This document shows positions 52,939-62,265 of a stretch of DNA of 64,000 bases, piece after piece. The stretch lies in the NCBI GenBank assembly GCA_934755305.1, contig CAKVLD010000003.1, forward strand, positions 62,001 through 126,000, read 5' to 3'. How positions within the stretch are numbered: the stretch's first letter is position 1; every line of letters begins with the position of its first letter. Under the pieces are notes generated by a model. That model made no database searches, was not told where the DNA came from, and saw nothing but the letters and a program-made list of their open reading frames with translations. The position numbers were made by a program, and so were the translations under genes. The stretch is from an uncultured Clostridium sp. Its GTDB lineage: Bacteria; Bacillota; Clostridia; Clostridiales; Clostridiaceae.

Positions 52939-52978
52939 GATAAAGATACTGCTTTATAATCTGACAGTATCTTTATCT
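52938..52978 (-). terminator. Second terminator downstream of pullulanase
   Basis: AGATAAAGATACTG (52938-52951) and CAGTATCTTTATCT (52965-52978), a perfect 14-bp stem. The minus-strand U-run is the terminal A-tract of repeat copy B. Confidence 0.85.
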
Positions 52979-53000
52979 AGTCTATTACGCCTAAAAACAA

Positions 53001-53057
53001 AGACCTTACTTAATAAAAAGAAAATAACCCACAAACTCTTTTTATTAAATAAGGTCT
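53001..53057 (-). terminator. Very long terminator hairpin downstream of pullulanase
   Basis: Arms 53001-53021 and 53037-53057 are complementary over 21 positions with one G-U pair (outer ends AGACCTTA/TAAGGTCT, inner AAAAAGA/TCTTTTT). The loop is 15 nt and minus-strand TTTGTTTTTAG follows. The rest of the gap, 53058-53232, is AT-rich with no ORF or further structure that I can see. Confidence 0.8.
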
Positions 53058-53232
53058 AACCCAGTCGAATCAGTAACGATCACAAGTTCATATAAGTACT
53101 ACACTTTAATATATTTTATTAAAATATAACAATAATAAAACTTATATCTTCACTATTTATTTTAATGTATATTTAACCTTTTTTCAAAACATAACCAAGT
53201 ATAAATTTTATCATTTTACGACATACTGCAAT

Positions 53233-55104
53233 CTATTTTCTTATCAATACATAAGAAGATATAGGAGCAACTTTAACTTCATCTTTATCTATAGATTCTA
53301 TTTCTTCAACACCTGCTTTATTACCATCCACAACCAAACTCCATTTATTGTTAAATAAATTAACATTTACATACTCTTTAGTAGGATTATAGATTACAAC
53401 AATATTATCATCTATAGAAAATCCTACTACATTACTTGGAAGATTTTTTAGGAAATTAATTCTTTGTTTAATATCATTTGAATTATCAATTCTAAATTCC
53501 TTATATTTCTTTCTTAAAGCAATAAGTCCTTTATAATATTCAAAAACATCTTTATATTTTTCTTTTCTATTCCAATAAATCTTATTTACAACATCAAGCG
53601 AATTATAGCTATTTTCTATTAACTTTCCATTTAAATCTTTTTTTGTTCTTAAAAATTCTTCACCTGAATGTAAAAAACTTATTCCCTGAGATAATAATAC
53701 TATTGAAGCTGCCAAGTTATTCATTTTAATTAAATCTTCTTCACTATCTTCATCATCCTTAGCTAAATTTATTTTATCCCACAAAGTATAATTATCATGA
53801 GCAGATTCATAAATAACAGCTTGATATGGCTCATCAGCCCATGCCTTTCCAGAATAAATTACTTTACTATAATCCACCTCAGGATGATTAGTAAATGCTA
53901 CTATTCCAGCTTTTATGCTTTCTTCAAGATTAGTTTTTCCATTAATAAAACCTTTAGACTTTTCTTCAAATACATTTCCCTTTAAAGCATCTCTAATATC
54001 ATCACTAAAACAAGCTATCTGTTTTCTTTCAAACTTAAAAGTATTTGCTTTAAAGGCAGCCTTTTCAGGATCTAATAAAGATGTTCCCCCATTCCAACCT
54101 TCACCATACATAATTAATGATTTATCTATTTTGTCAAGTTCTTTTCTTATCATAAGCATTGTATCAATATCATGAACTGCCATTAAATCAAATCTAAAAC
54201 CATCTATATGATACTCTTTTGCAAAGTATACTACAGAATCAACAATAAGTCTTCTTACCATATTTCTTTCTGAAGCAGTCTCATTTCCGCAACCTGATCC
54301 ATTAGAGAAACTTCCATCTTCATATGTTCTATAATAATAATTAGGTACAGCTAAATTAAATAATGAATCTTTGTACCTAAAAGTATGATTATAAACCATG
54401 TCCATTACTACTCTTATTCCTGCTTCATGTAGTTTTAACACCATTTCTTTAAACTCTCTAATTCTAGTTTTTCCATCATAAGCATTAGTAGAATAAGAAC
54501 CTTCTGGTACATTATAATTTTGAGGATCATATCCCCAATTATATTGATTTTCTAATTCCTTACTTTCATCTATAGTTTCATAATCAAAGGAAGGCAATAA
54601 ATGTACATGAGTTATTCCAAGTTCCTTCAAATGCTCTATTGGCTTTCCTTCAACTACACCTAAAAATTTACCTCTGTATTCCTCACTTACACCTGAATTT
54701 TCATCTATAGAAAAATCTCTTACATGCATTTCATATAATATAGAATCTGTTATCTTATCTAAATATGGCTTTTTATCTTTATTCCATCCATTTGGATTAG
54801 TAGAATTTAAATCCACTACCATAGCTCTAGTTCCATTTACAGATACAGCCTTTGCATAAGGATCAACTATTTTATCTTTACCATTAATAATGTAATTATA
54901 GAACTTTCCATCTAAATCTCCTTCTATTTCTACTATCCACTGGCCTTTTTCTCCTCTTACCATATTATAAACTCTATCTTCTAAAAGCAATTCAACTTTA
55001 TCTGCAACTGGTGTCCATAAAATAAATCTTGTACTATTCTTTGTATATATTGATCCTAAATCTCCATCATATTTATACTTTTCATCAAATTCCTTTGTTA
55101 TCAA
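53233..55104 (-). CDS. pulA: Type I pullulanase (GH13 debranching enzyme)
   Basis: 623 aa, no signal peptide, so cytoplasmic. N-terminal early-set/CBM48 domain (about 10-105, GSIYTKNSTRFILWTPVADK). The pullulanase signature YNWGYDPQNYNVPEGSYS is at about residue 188. GH13 motifs: VVMDMVYNHTF, GFRFDLMAVHD (nucleophile Asp), MYGEGWNGG (acid/base Glu) and YESAHDNYTLWDK. It hydrolyses alpha-1,6 branches of glycogen or maltodextrins taken up after amylase action. Start is a TTG at 55102-55104 with AGGAGGGGG 6 nt upstream. A hairpin lies immediately before that site. Confidence 0.93.
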   Translation of the reverse strand: MITKEFDEKYKYDGDLGSIYTKNSTRFILWTPVADKVELLLEDRVYNMVRGEKGQWIVEIEGDLDGKFYNYIINGKDKIVDPYAKAVSVNGTRAMVVDLNSTNPNGWNKDKKPYLDKITDSILYEMHVRDFSIDENSGVSEEYRGKFLGVVEGKPIEHLKELGITHVHLLPSFDYETIDESKELENQYNWGYDPQNYNVPEGSYSTNAYDGKTRIREFKEMVLKLHEAGIRVVMDMVYNHTFRYKDSLFNLAVPNYYYRTYEDGSFSNGSGCGNETASERNMVRRLIVDSVVYFAKEYHIDGFRFDLMAVHDIDTMLMIRKELDKIDKSLIMYGEGWNGGTSLLDPEKAAFKANTFKFERKQIACFSDDIRDALKGNVFEEKSKGFINGKTNLEESIKAGIVAFTNHPEVDYSKVIYSGKAWADEPYQAVIYESAHDNYTLWDKINLAKDDEDSEEDLIKMNNLAASIVLLSQGISFLHSGEEFLRTKKDLNGKLIENSYNSLDVVNKIYWNRKEKYKDVFEYYKGLIALRKKYKEFRIDNSNDIKQRINFLKNLPSNVVGFSIDDNIVVIYNPTKEYVNVNLFNNKWSLVVDGNKAGVEEIESIDKDEVKVAPISSYVLIRK

Positions 55105-55124
55105 AAAACCCCCTCCTAAAAAAT

Positions 55125-55155
55125 AAGTATCATCTTAATTATAAAGATAATACTT
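55125..55155 (-). terminator. Terminator of the MATE gene overlapping the pullulanase promoter region
   Basis: AAGTATCATCTT (55125-55136) and AAGATAATACTT (55144-55155) pair over 12 bp with one wobble. The minus-strand U-run ATTTTTTAGG merges into the pullulanase ribosome site. The loop holds minus-strand TATAAT, a possible -10 box. Confidence 0.65.
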
Positions 55156-55184
55156 AATTTCTCATATTGACTAAATATACAATT

Positions 55185-56549
55185 TTAACATCTATCTCTT
55201 AACTCATTAAGTTCTTTTATTACACTTAACCCCATTGGAAGAGCTAGTAAAAATGCTAGTATATCGCCTACCATTTGACTTATCTCTACTCCAAATAACC
55301 CAAGTAGTCTAGGTAATATTAATATTGCAGGAATAAAGAACAACCCCTGTCTTGCCATAGCTAAAATAGATGCTTTAAATGATTTTCCTATTGTTTGTAA
55401 AAGCATATTACACATTATTATCCATGATGATAATGGAAAAGATACACATTGATATCTAAGAGCCTCTGTACCTATCCTTATTACATCTAAATCATCTTTT
55501 CTAAATATAGCTATTATGTATGGCGCAAAAATAAAAGTTATTACATCTATTACTAATAATAAAACTATTGCAGTTTTAACACAAAACCAAAAGGCATCTA
55601 AAACTCTTTCATACTTTTTAGCTCCATAATTAAATCCACACACTGGTTGGAATCCTTGTCCAAAACCTATTAAAGTAGATAATAAAAATTGAAATACACG
55701 AGTTACAATAGACATAGCAGCAATAGCTGCATCTCCATAAGGACCTGCGCTTAAATTTAAAAATATTGTAGCTAAACTAGCTAATCCTTGTCTATAGAAA
55801 GATGGCAACCCACCTTTTAAAATTTCTTTATAAATAGCCCATTTAGGAGTAAAGTTTTTTAACTTTATTTTTATGTTTCCTCCAACACCACAATTATGAA
55901 ACAAAATACAAAAGCTAACTAATTGACTTATTATTGTAGCAAGAGCAGCACCTGATATCCCAAGATCAAATATAAAAATAAATATAGGATCTAAAATAAT
56001 ATTTAATATTCCTCCTGATCCAATTCCTAACATTGCATAAAAGGCGCTCCCTTGAAATCTCAGTATATTATTCATAACAAAGCAAGTCACCATATAGGGA
56101 GCTCCCATCAAAATTATACTTACATAACTTTTAGCATAAGGATATATAGTTTCTGTAGCACCTAAAAAATATATTAATTCATCTACAAAAGTTAACCCTA
56201 TAATTGAAATTATTAATCCTATAATAATAGCTGTCACAAAACCTGTAGCTGCCACTTTAGAAGCATATTCTCTATTTTTACTTCCTAAAAGTCTTGATAT
56301 ATAATTTCCTGAACCCATACCACAAGTAAAACCAATAGCTTGTATTATTGCCATAAGAGAAAAAGATATTCCTACTGCTGCTGTAGCACTAGTACCTATA
56401 TGTCCAACAAAAAAAGTATCTGCAATATTATAAATAGACGTTATAAGCATACTTATAATTGTAGGAACCGCTAAAGTACATATTAATTTTTTTACTGGTG
56501 TTTCTGTCATTTGTTTAAACTTTTCATCTGCTGTTATTTCTTTTTTCAC
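55185..56549 (-). CDS. MATE-family multidrug/sodium efflux protein
   Basis: 454 aa with about twelve helices in two related halves. MATE hallmarks: TPVKKLICTLAVPTIISMLI before helix 1, YNIADTFFVGHIGTSATAAVG, and SAGPYGDAAIAAMSIVTRVFQF with the pair GFGQGFQPVCGFNYGAKKYE in the second half. It exports cationic compounds in exchange for Na+ or H+. Start is GTG at 56547-56549 with a GGTAGTGG site. No specific drug can be inferred. It follows a HAD gene with a terminator between. Confidence 0.9.
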   Translation of the reverse strand: MKKEITADEKFKQMTETPVKKLICTLAVPTIISMLITSIYNIADTFFVGHIGTSATAAVGISFSLMAIIQAIGFTCGMGSGNYISRLLGSKNREYASKVAATGFVTAIIIGLIISIIGLTFVDELIYFLGATETIYPYAKSYVSIILMGAPYMVTCFVMNNILRFQGSAFYAMLGIGSGGILNIILDPIFIFIFDLGISGAALATIISQLVSFCILFHNCGVGGNIKIKLKNFTPKWAIYKEILKGGLPSFYRQGLASLATIFLNLSAGPYGDAAIAAMSIVTRVFQFLLSTLIGFGQGFQPVCGFNYGAKKYERVLDAFWFCVKTAIVLLLVIDVITFIFAPYIIAIFRKDDLDVIRIGTEALRYQCVSFPLSSWIIMCNMLLQTIGKSFKASILAMARQGLFFIPAILILPRLLGLFGVEISQMVGDILAFLLALPMGLSVIKELNELRDRC

Positions 56550-56588
56550 TTCACCACTACCTTATCATCTATTAGTTTTCATAAAAAT

Positions 56589-56635
56589 AAGGAAATAATT
56601 CTTTTGCTATTAACATTTGCAAAATTATATTTCCT
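56589..56635 (-). terminator. Terminator of the HAD phosphatase gene
   Basis: Arms around AAGGAAATAATT (56589-56600) and AATTATATTTCCTT (56622-56635), with a small bulge. Minus-strand ATTTTTAT follows. Confidence 0.7.
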
Positions 56636-56682
56636 TCTCTTTGTTAGAAAAATACGCTTAATAACACTAGGTATATTTTCCT

Positions 56683-57348
56683 TTATATACAATTATTATC
56701 TCTCAAATATTCTTTTATCTCAACTAAATTTTTAAAAGTTTTAGTACTTAAAGTTTTTATTTCATCATCTGCTTTTTTTAGGTCCTCAACATGAAATCCC
56801 TTCATACCGCCTTTATTAGCTCCTTTAATTCCTGCCAAAGAATCTTCTATAACAACACAATTTTCTGGATTTACATCAAGTTTTTTTGCTGCCTTTAAAA
56901 ATATTTCTGGATCTGGTTTTGAATTAACTACATCATCACCACAAACTATAGCATTAAACATATTATTCATATTGTTAGCTTGGATTTGTTTAGTTACCCT
57001 ATCTCTTTTAGCAGAGGTAGCTAAAGCTATTTTGTAGCCTTCTTCCTTTAAATAACATAATATATCAATTGCACCTAACTTTAATGGAACTTCATTATTA
57101 TCTATAGCTTTAAATAACAATTCATCTTTTTTTACATACATCTCTTCTATGGGTATATTATCTCCAAAAGTTTTCTTAAATACTTCTTTTACATTCTTTC
57201 TCCCAGTCCCCATTAAAGGTATATACATTTCTTTGGTCATAGTATAACCATACTCTTTAAAAACTTTAATCCAAGATTCTAAATAAACTCTTTCTGTATC
57301 AAATAATACTCCATCCATATCAAAAATAACTGCTTTTATATTATTCAT
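56683..57348 (-). CDS. HAD-family sugar-phosphate phosphatase/phosphoglucomutase-like
   Basis: 221 aa. Motif I FDMDGVLFDTE (residues 9-19) with nucleophile and acid Asp, a helical cap domain (about 20-85), motif II ALATSAKRDRV, motif III Lys in NSKPDPEIFLKA, and motif IV VIEDSLAGIKGA. This pattern fits the beta-phosphoglucomutase/phosphoglycolate-phosphatase subgroup. True mutases need extra residues I cannot verify, so phosphatase is the safer call. ATG at 57348 has GGAGG 5 nt upstream. Confidence 0.82.
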   Translation of the reverse strand: MNNIKAVIFDMDGVLFDTERVYLESWIKVFKEYGYTMTKEMYIPLMGTGRKNVKEVFKKTFGDNIPIEEMYVKKDELLFKAIDNNEVPLKLGAIDILCYLKEEGYKIALATSAKRDRVTKQIQANNMNNMFNAIVCGDDVVNSKPDPEIFLKAAKKLDVNPENCVVIEDSLAGIKGANKGGMKGFHVEDLKKADDEIKTLSTKTFKNLVEIKEYLRDNNCI

Positions 57349-57363
57349 ATTTCCTCCATATAA

Positions 57364-57393
57364 AAATGCATACCATAATTACAGTACGCATTT
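57364..57393 (-). terminator. Terminator of the PilZ gene
   Basis: AAATGCATAC (57364-57373) and GTACGCATTT (57384-57393), 10 bp with one wobble. Minus-strand U-tract follows. Confidence 0.75.
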
Positions 57394-57403
57394 ATTTAAA
57401 TAT

Positions 57404-57850
57404 TTATTTAATTATAATTTTACTACATTTTCCTCTTCTAAGTTTGCATTCAGAATAAATATTTTTAATATTTTTGGCCACTTCTACTGAAAATCTATTA
57501 AATATAGGAATATACTGTTCTCTTTCAGTATCCTTCATTTCAAATTTGCATCCATACTCTATATAGCCTGTCTTTAATTCATTTTTCCAAACTATAGATG
57601 CTGGCAATAAATATTCAGTATCATAAATTGAAAATTTAATTCCAAAAGTTACTGTATCATTCATAGGTATATTTAACTTAGATTTAAATCTTACTCCCCC
57701 TACACCTATATCTTCAATACAAATTGGTGAAAATCCCTTCGTTACCTCTTTTGCATTAATAGTTAAAATCGTTAATTCTGCACACATAGGTGCTAATAAT
57801 TTAATTCTATAGAAGTTCCTTCTATTTTCGATATTTTGTTCCCCTACCAA
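57404..57850 (-). CDS. PilZ-domain cyclic-di-GMP-binding protein
   Basis: 148 aa, a single PilZ domain. The c-di-GMP motif RxxxR is present in RRNFYRIKL (residues about 10-18), and the second motif (D/N)xSxxG appears as DIGVGGVRF, with Gly replacing Ser. A c-di-GMP receptor role is plausible but the change may weaken binding. No YcgR N-domain or other fused domain. Start is a TTG at 57848-57850; the ribosome site is weak (AAAGTGG) and no better start exists. The downstream target is unknown; type IV pili or exopolysaccharide are common targets. Confidence 0.78.
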   Translation of the reverse strand: MVGEQNIENRRNFYRIKLLAPMCAELTILTINAKEVTKGFSPICIEDIGVGGVRFKSKLNIPMNDTVTFGIKFSIYDTEYLLPASIVWKNELKTGYIEYGCKFEMKDTEREQYIPIFNRFSVEVAKNIKNIYSECKLRRGKCSKIIIK

Positions 57851-58222
57851 TATTATTCAACCACTTTCATTAATTTCTTTTATTTTTAAATGTATCTAAT
57901 AAAGTATAACTTAATTATACAATATTTTTGTAAGAAAATAACATTTTTTATTTCATTTTTTAAGTATATGGATATTTTTTATTATATCTCATTTTTATAA
58001 TTAATTCATCCCAACATTATACTTTTAATATAATTTTCGTAATATTTCATAAAAAACGTTTTCATTTTTTGTTATAATTAAATTTCCTTTGTTATTACTA
58101 TTAAGAAAAAACAATTTTTTAGTTAACCTATATAGCATCATATTATACTACTTTTTCACTTTATCTTAGGAATGTATAAAAAAAGTGAAACCTTTATAAG
58201 TTTGATCTCACTTTTCTATATA
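57851..58222. other. AT-rich gap upstream of the PilZ gene
   Basis: 372 bp with no convincing ORF. It holds the speB terminator at its right end (58180-58215), an extended -10-like TGTTATAAT on the plus strand near 58070, and minus-strand TATAAT-like boxes near 57917 for the PilZ gene. No other structure seen. Confidence 0.5.
58180..58215 (-). terminator. Terminator of the polyamine operon
   Basis: Minus-strand AAAAGTGA..AAAC and GTTTCACTTTT pair across CTTATAAAG, followed by U7. It lies 8 bp after the speB stop. Confidence 0.78.
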
Positions 58223-59074
58223 TTATCCTATTACTGAAAGTAATAATTCTCTAAGAATTTTACATGCTATAGCTGTTGAAGCTCCGCTTTGATCATATAT
58301 AGGACTTAATTCAACTATATCAAAACCAACTACATTTAATTTCCCTACTTTAATAATAGCTTGAAGCAATTCTATAAAACTTACTCCTCCTGCTTCTGGA
58401 GTTCCTGTTCCACAAAATTCTGAAGGATCTAAAACATCTAAATCTATAGAAAAATAAACTGGCTTTCCTTCTAAAGATTTTATAGTTTCTTCTAATCCGT
58501 TAAAATTAAATTTATTTAGATTAGTATGTTTCTTTGCCCAATAAAATTCTTTTCTTTCTCCAGAACGAATACCAAATTGATGTATTTTATTATCACCAAC
58601 TATATCATATACTCTTCTCATTACTGTAGCATGAGATAGTTTTTCTCCTAAGTATTCTTCTCTTAAATCTGTATGAGCATCAAAATGTATAATATTTAAA
58701 TCAGGATATTTTTTAACTGCTGCTCTTACTGTTCCTAATGTAACTAAATGCTCTCCACCTATCATAGCAGGTATCTTTTCATCATTAAATATAGTATCAG
58801 CTTGAGTCTCAATATCTTTTAGGACTCTTTCAGTATTACCAAAACATAATTCTAAATCTCCCATATCAAATATTTTATATTCTTCTAAATCCTTGTCTTG
58901 ATATGGGCTATAAGTTTCTATTCCAAATGACTCACTTCTAATAGCCTTACTTCCAAATCTAGTTCCTGGTCTATATGATGTAGTACCATCAAAAGGTGCA
59001 CCAAATAATACTATCTTTGACTCTTCATAATTGCTTTCACATCCAATAAATACGTCTATACTATTGTTCATCAT
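58223..59074 (-). CDS. speB: Agmatinase (ureohydrolase family)
   Basis: 283 aa. It hydrolyses agmatine to putrescine and urea. The two-Mn ligand motifs are intact: GGEHLV (about residue 107), IIHFDAHTDLR (about 130) and SIDLDVLDPSE (about 212), with GTGTPEAGG after it. The frame opens TTG-ATG-ATG; I take the first ATG, though either is possible. It overlaps the end of speE by 14 bp. Arginase is excluded by the agmatinase-type context next to arginine decarboxylase and spermidine synthase. Last gene of the operon. Confidence 0.92.
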   Translation of the reverse strand: MMNNSIDVFIGCESNYEESKIVLFGAPFDGTTSYRPGTRFGSKAIRSESFGIETYSPYQDKDLEEYKIFDMGDLELCFGNTERVLKDIETQADTIFNDEKIPAMIGGEHLVTLGTVRAAVKKYPDLNIIHFDAHTDLREEYLGEKLSHATVMRRVYDIVGDNKIHQFGIRSGERKEFYWAKKHTNLNKFNFNGLEETIKSLEGKPVYFSIDLDVLDPSEFCGTGTPEAGGVSFIELLQAIIKVGKLNVVGFDIVELSPIYDQSGASTAIACKILRELLLSVIG

Positions 59075-59918
59075 CAATCACCATCATCTCATTAACATAA
59101 TTAGGTAGAGCAAATGCTCCCTTGTGTAATCTTGTATTATAGTATCTAGTTTTTAAATTAAGATTATTCCATTTCTCCTCATTTAAATCTTCTACTGGAT
59201 TAAACTTTTTTGATGCAAATCCAAAAAGCCAATGACCTGATGGATAAGTTGGAATATGTGCTTGATATATTTCACATATAGGAAAAATTTCTTGAATTCT
59301 TTTATGAGCCCTCTTCATAGATTTAGCATAATCACTATAGTAATCACTTTCATGTTGATTTACTAAAATACCATCTTCAGTTAATGCTTTATAACAATTT
59401 CCATAAAACTCCTTAGTAAATAATCCTTCACCTGGTCCAAATGGATCTGTTGAATCAACTATAATCAAGTCATATTCATTTTCCTTTGTTCTAACAAACT
59501 TTAAACCATCCTGATAGAATATTTTTACTCTACTATCAGAAAGAGAACAAGATGTTTTAGGAATATACTCTTTGCAAGCTTTTACTACCTCTTCATCAAT
59601 TTCTACCATATGAATTTCTTCAATTGATTTATATCTAGTTAATTCACGGACGCAGCCTCCATCGCCACCTCCTATAACTAGAACTTTCTTTATATTAGGA
59701 TTAACAGCCATTGGAACATGAGTTATCATTTCATGATAGATAAATTCATCTTTTTCAGTAACCATTATTAATCCATCTAAAGTTAATACTCTTCCAAACT
59801 CTTTACTTTCAAGTATATCTATTCTTTGAAATTTACTTTCCTTAGTATAAATTTGTTTATTTACCTTTATAGAAAAACGAACATCTTTTGAATGTTCTTC
59901 AGTATACCATAAATCCAT
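59061..59918 (-). CDS. speE: Spermidine synthase
   Basis: 285 aa. It transfers aminopropyl from decarboxylated S-adenosylmethionine to putrescine. Rossmann motifs VLVIGGGDGGCVREL (about residue 80) and HMVEIDEEVV; catalytic Asp in DLIIVDSTDPFGPG (about 155); and the N-terminal MDLWYTEEHSKDVRFSIKV of bacterial SpeE. AGGAATAG ribosome site within the end of speA; 5 bp gap to speA and overlap with speB, so tightly coupled. Confidence 0.94.
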   Translation of the reverse strand: MDLWYTEEHSKDVRFSIKVNKQIYTKESKFQRIDILESKEFGRVLTLDGLIMVTEKDEFIYHEMITHVPMAVNPNIKKVLVIGGGDGGCVRELTRYKSIEEIHMVEIDEEVVKACKEYIPKTSCSLSDSRVKIFYQDGLKFVRTKENEYDLIIVDSTDPFGPGEGLFTKEFYGNCYKALTEDGILVNQHESDYYSDYAKSMKRAHKRIQEIFPICEIYQAHIPTYPSGHWLFGFASKKFNPVEDLNEEKWNNLNLKTRYYNTRLHKGAFALPNYVNEMMVIDDEQ

Positions 59919-59923
59919 AGCTT

Positions 59924-61375
59924 CTATTCCTCCACAACATTAATAAACTCTATTTTTTCATCTTCTGTTCCTGTAAGAGAACATCCTTTTACCTTAGCAT
60001 AATCTATATATTCTAAAATTTCCTTTGTTATTCTCTCTCCAGGAGCAAGTATTGGAATTCCTGGAGGATAGCACATAACAAATTCACTACATATCTTTCC
60101 TTCACTTTCTTCTAAGGGTAAAGACTTCTTGTTACTATAGAAAGCTTCTTGTGGTGTTAAAACTACCTCTGGATTTATATATTCATGATCTAACATTCCT
60201 GAACCATCCTTAGCATACAAACGCTTAACATCATATAAAGAAGATACTAATCTTTCTATAGCTAAATCTTCATCACCTACAGAAATTATGGCAAGTACAT
60301 TTCCTAAATCACCAAACTCTATTTGAATTTCATAATCATCTCTTAAAATTGAATATACCTCAATACCTGCAAGTCCTATTCCTAAGGTGCAAATAGATAA
60401 CTTAGTTACATCAAAATCATACACTGCATCTTTATCTATAAGTTCCTTTGAATAAGCATAATATCCACCAAGCTTATTTATTTCTTCCCTTGCATACTCT
60501 GCAAGTTCAATTATTCTATCTACTATTTTATCTCCATTTAGAGCTAAATTTCTTCTTGATACATCTAATGAAGAAAGTAAAAGATAAGATGCACTAGTAG
60601 TTTGAGTTAAATTAATTATTTGATGAACATATCCTTTATTAATATCATTATTTATTAATAATAAAGAACTTTGAGTTAATGACCCACCTGTTTTGTGCAT
60701 ACTTACTGCTGCCATATCTGCACCAGCTTCCATAGCTGACATAGGTAGCTTATCACTAAAATAAAAGTGTGTTCCATGAGCCTCATCTACTAAAACCTTC
60801 ATTCCATACTTATGAGCAAGCTCTGTTATAGCTTTTAAGTTTGAACATATTCCATAGTAAGTTGGGTTATTTATTAAGACAGCTTTTGCATCTCTATTTT
60901 CTAATATAGCTTTTTCTACATCTTTAACTGACATTCCTAAAGGAATACCAATATCTTTATTAGTTCCAGGGTTTACATATACAGGTATAGCTCCACTTAA
61001 AATCAATGCATTTATAGCACTTCTATGTACATTTCTTGGCATTATTATTTTTTCACCTTTTTTACAAGCACTCATTACCATTACTTGAACAGCAGAAGTA
61101 GTACCATTCACCATAAAAAAAGCATGTTTTGCCCCAAAAGCTTTTGCTGCTAGTTCTTCAGCATCTTTTATTACTGATACAGGATGACATAAATTATCTA
61201 AAGGCTTCATAGAATTTACATCTACAGTTAAGCATTTTTCCCCTAAAAAATCTGTAAGTTCTGGATTTCCCTTTCCTCTTTTATGCCCTGGTACATCAAA
61301 AGGAAGCACCCTCATAGACTTATACTTATTTAAAGCCTCTAATATAGGTGCATCCTCATTTTTCAAACTTTTCAT
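59924..61375 (-). CDS. speA: Biosynthetic arginine decarboxylase (aspartate-aminotransferase-fold Orn/Lys/Arg decarboxylase)
   Basis: 483 aa, the size of Bacillus-type SpeA rather than the roughly 630-aa E. coli enzyme. PLP lysine in SMHKTGGSLTQSS (about residue 229), LVDEAHGTHFYF before it, and the N-terminal LPFDVPGHKRGKG. The C-terminal domain has PPGIPILAPGERIT. Substrate could be Arg, Lys or Orn by sequence alone. The agmatinase gene in the same operon points to arginine. It lies 17 bp after speD, with AGGAGGC before its ATG. Confidence 0.9.
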   Translation of the reverse strand: MKSLKNEDAPILEALNKYKSMRVLPFDVPGHKRGKGNPELTDFLGEKCLTVDVNSMKPLDNLCHPVSVIKDAEELAAKAFGAKHAFFMVNGTTSAVQVMVMSACKKGEKIIMPRNVHRSAINALILSGAIPVYVNPGTNKDIGIPLGMSVKDVEKAILENRDAKAVLINNPTYYGICSNLKAITELAHKYGMKVLVDEAHGTHFYFSDKLPMSAMEAGADMAAVSMHKTGGSLTQSSLLLINNDINKGYVHQIINLTQTTSASYLLLSSLDVSRRNLALNGDKIVDRIIELAEYAREEINKLGGYYAYSKELIDKDAVYDFDVTKLSICTLGIGLAGIEVYSILRDDYEIQIEFGDLGNVLAIISVGDEDLAIERLVSSLYDVKRLYAKDGSGMLDHEYINPEVVLTPQEAFYSNKKSLPLEESEGKICSEFVMCYPPGIPILAPGERITKEILEYIDYAKVKGCSLTGTEDEKIEFINVVEE

Positions 61376-61392
61376 CTTAAGCCTCCTTTAGA

Positions 61393-62235
61393 TTAATAAA
61401 TATTTCTCCCGCTAAATATCTCTATCATTTCTCTTCTTAAATTAGTAGATATTTTTAGCCTTGTTTTTGGGTTAATTTCATAAACATCCGTATTAAACAA
61501 ATAATTTTGTAAATCTATCTCTTTAATAAGCATCTTTGTATGAAAAATATTAGCTTCATATACATTTATATCTACAGCATCATACTTTTTTAATGTTTCT
61601 TCAGATATATAATCTTGAATAGAAGTTATTTTATGATCAATAAAAAGCTTATGTCCATCAATACTTCTTGTGAATCCTCTCACTCTATAGTCAATAGTTA
61701 TAATATCTGAATCAAAACTTCCAATTAAATAATCTAATACATTTAAAGGAGATATTTCACCACAAGTAGCTACATCTATATCAACTCTAAAAGTAGCTAT
61801 AGAATTATCTGGATGATACTCAGGATAAGTATGTACTGTAACATGACTCTTATCTAAATGTCCCACTACTGAATCTCTTGTTGCTACAATTTTAGCTTCT
61901 GCCCCTAAACCATTTTCATCTGATTCTGTATACTTTCCAAGGTTACATGATTTATCTATAAATTTTGCTGGCAATGCCTTTTCTGTTATCAAAAGAGTTA
62001 CACTTGCACCTTGAGGATCATAGTCTTGTTTTGAAATATTAAGAACATGAGCCCCTACCATTTCTGTAACCTTACATAATATTTTTGTTAATCTATCTGA
62101 ATTATATTGTTCATCAATATAAGCTATATAATCCTTTTGTTCTCTTTCACTCTTAGCATAGCAAACATCATAAATATTAAAGCTAAGTGTTTTAGTAAGA
62201 TTATTAAATCCATATAATTTTAATTTATCGCCCAA
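61393..62235 (-). CDS. speD: S-adenosylmethionine decarboxylase proenzyme (E. coli-type)
   Basis: 280 aa, longer than the roughly 125-aa Bacillus/Thermotoga type and near the 264-aa E. coli type. The self-cleavage site that makes the pyruvoyl group is LDKSHVTVHTYPEYHP (Ser at about residue 125). FRVDIDVATCGEISPLNVLD follows with the conserved Cys. Start TTG at 62233-62235 with AAGGAGG 9 nt upstream. It supplies decarboxylated SAM to SpeE. A 16-bp hairpin (62266-62334) lies between it and nspC. Confidence 0.92.
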   Translation of the reverse strand: MGDKLKLYGFNNLTKTLSFNIYDVCYAKSEREQKDYIAYIDEQYNSDRLTKILCKVTEMVGAHVLNISKQDYDPQGASVTLLITEKALPAKFIDKSCNLGKYTESDENGLGAEAKIVATRDSVVGHLDKSHVTVHTYPEYHPDNSIATFRVDIDVATCGEISPLNVLDYLIGSFDSDIITIDYRVRGFTRSIDGHKLFIDHKITSIQDYISEETLKKYDAVDINVYEANIFHTKMLIKEIDLQNYLFNTDVYEINPKTRLKISTNLRREMIEIFSGRNIY

Positions 62236-62265
62236 AATTCTAACCTCCTTTTGCTATTAAAATTT

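Noticed and set aside
53058..53232. Remnant of an insertion sequence downstream of pullulanase
   Set aside because: A short minus-strand frame reading VIVTDSTGLDLI ends here, but it is too short and unrecognised to call a transposase relic; no terminal repeats or target duplication seen.
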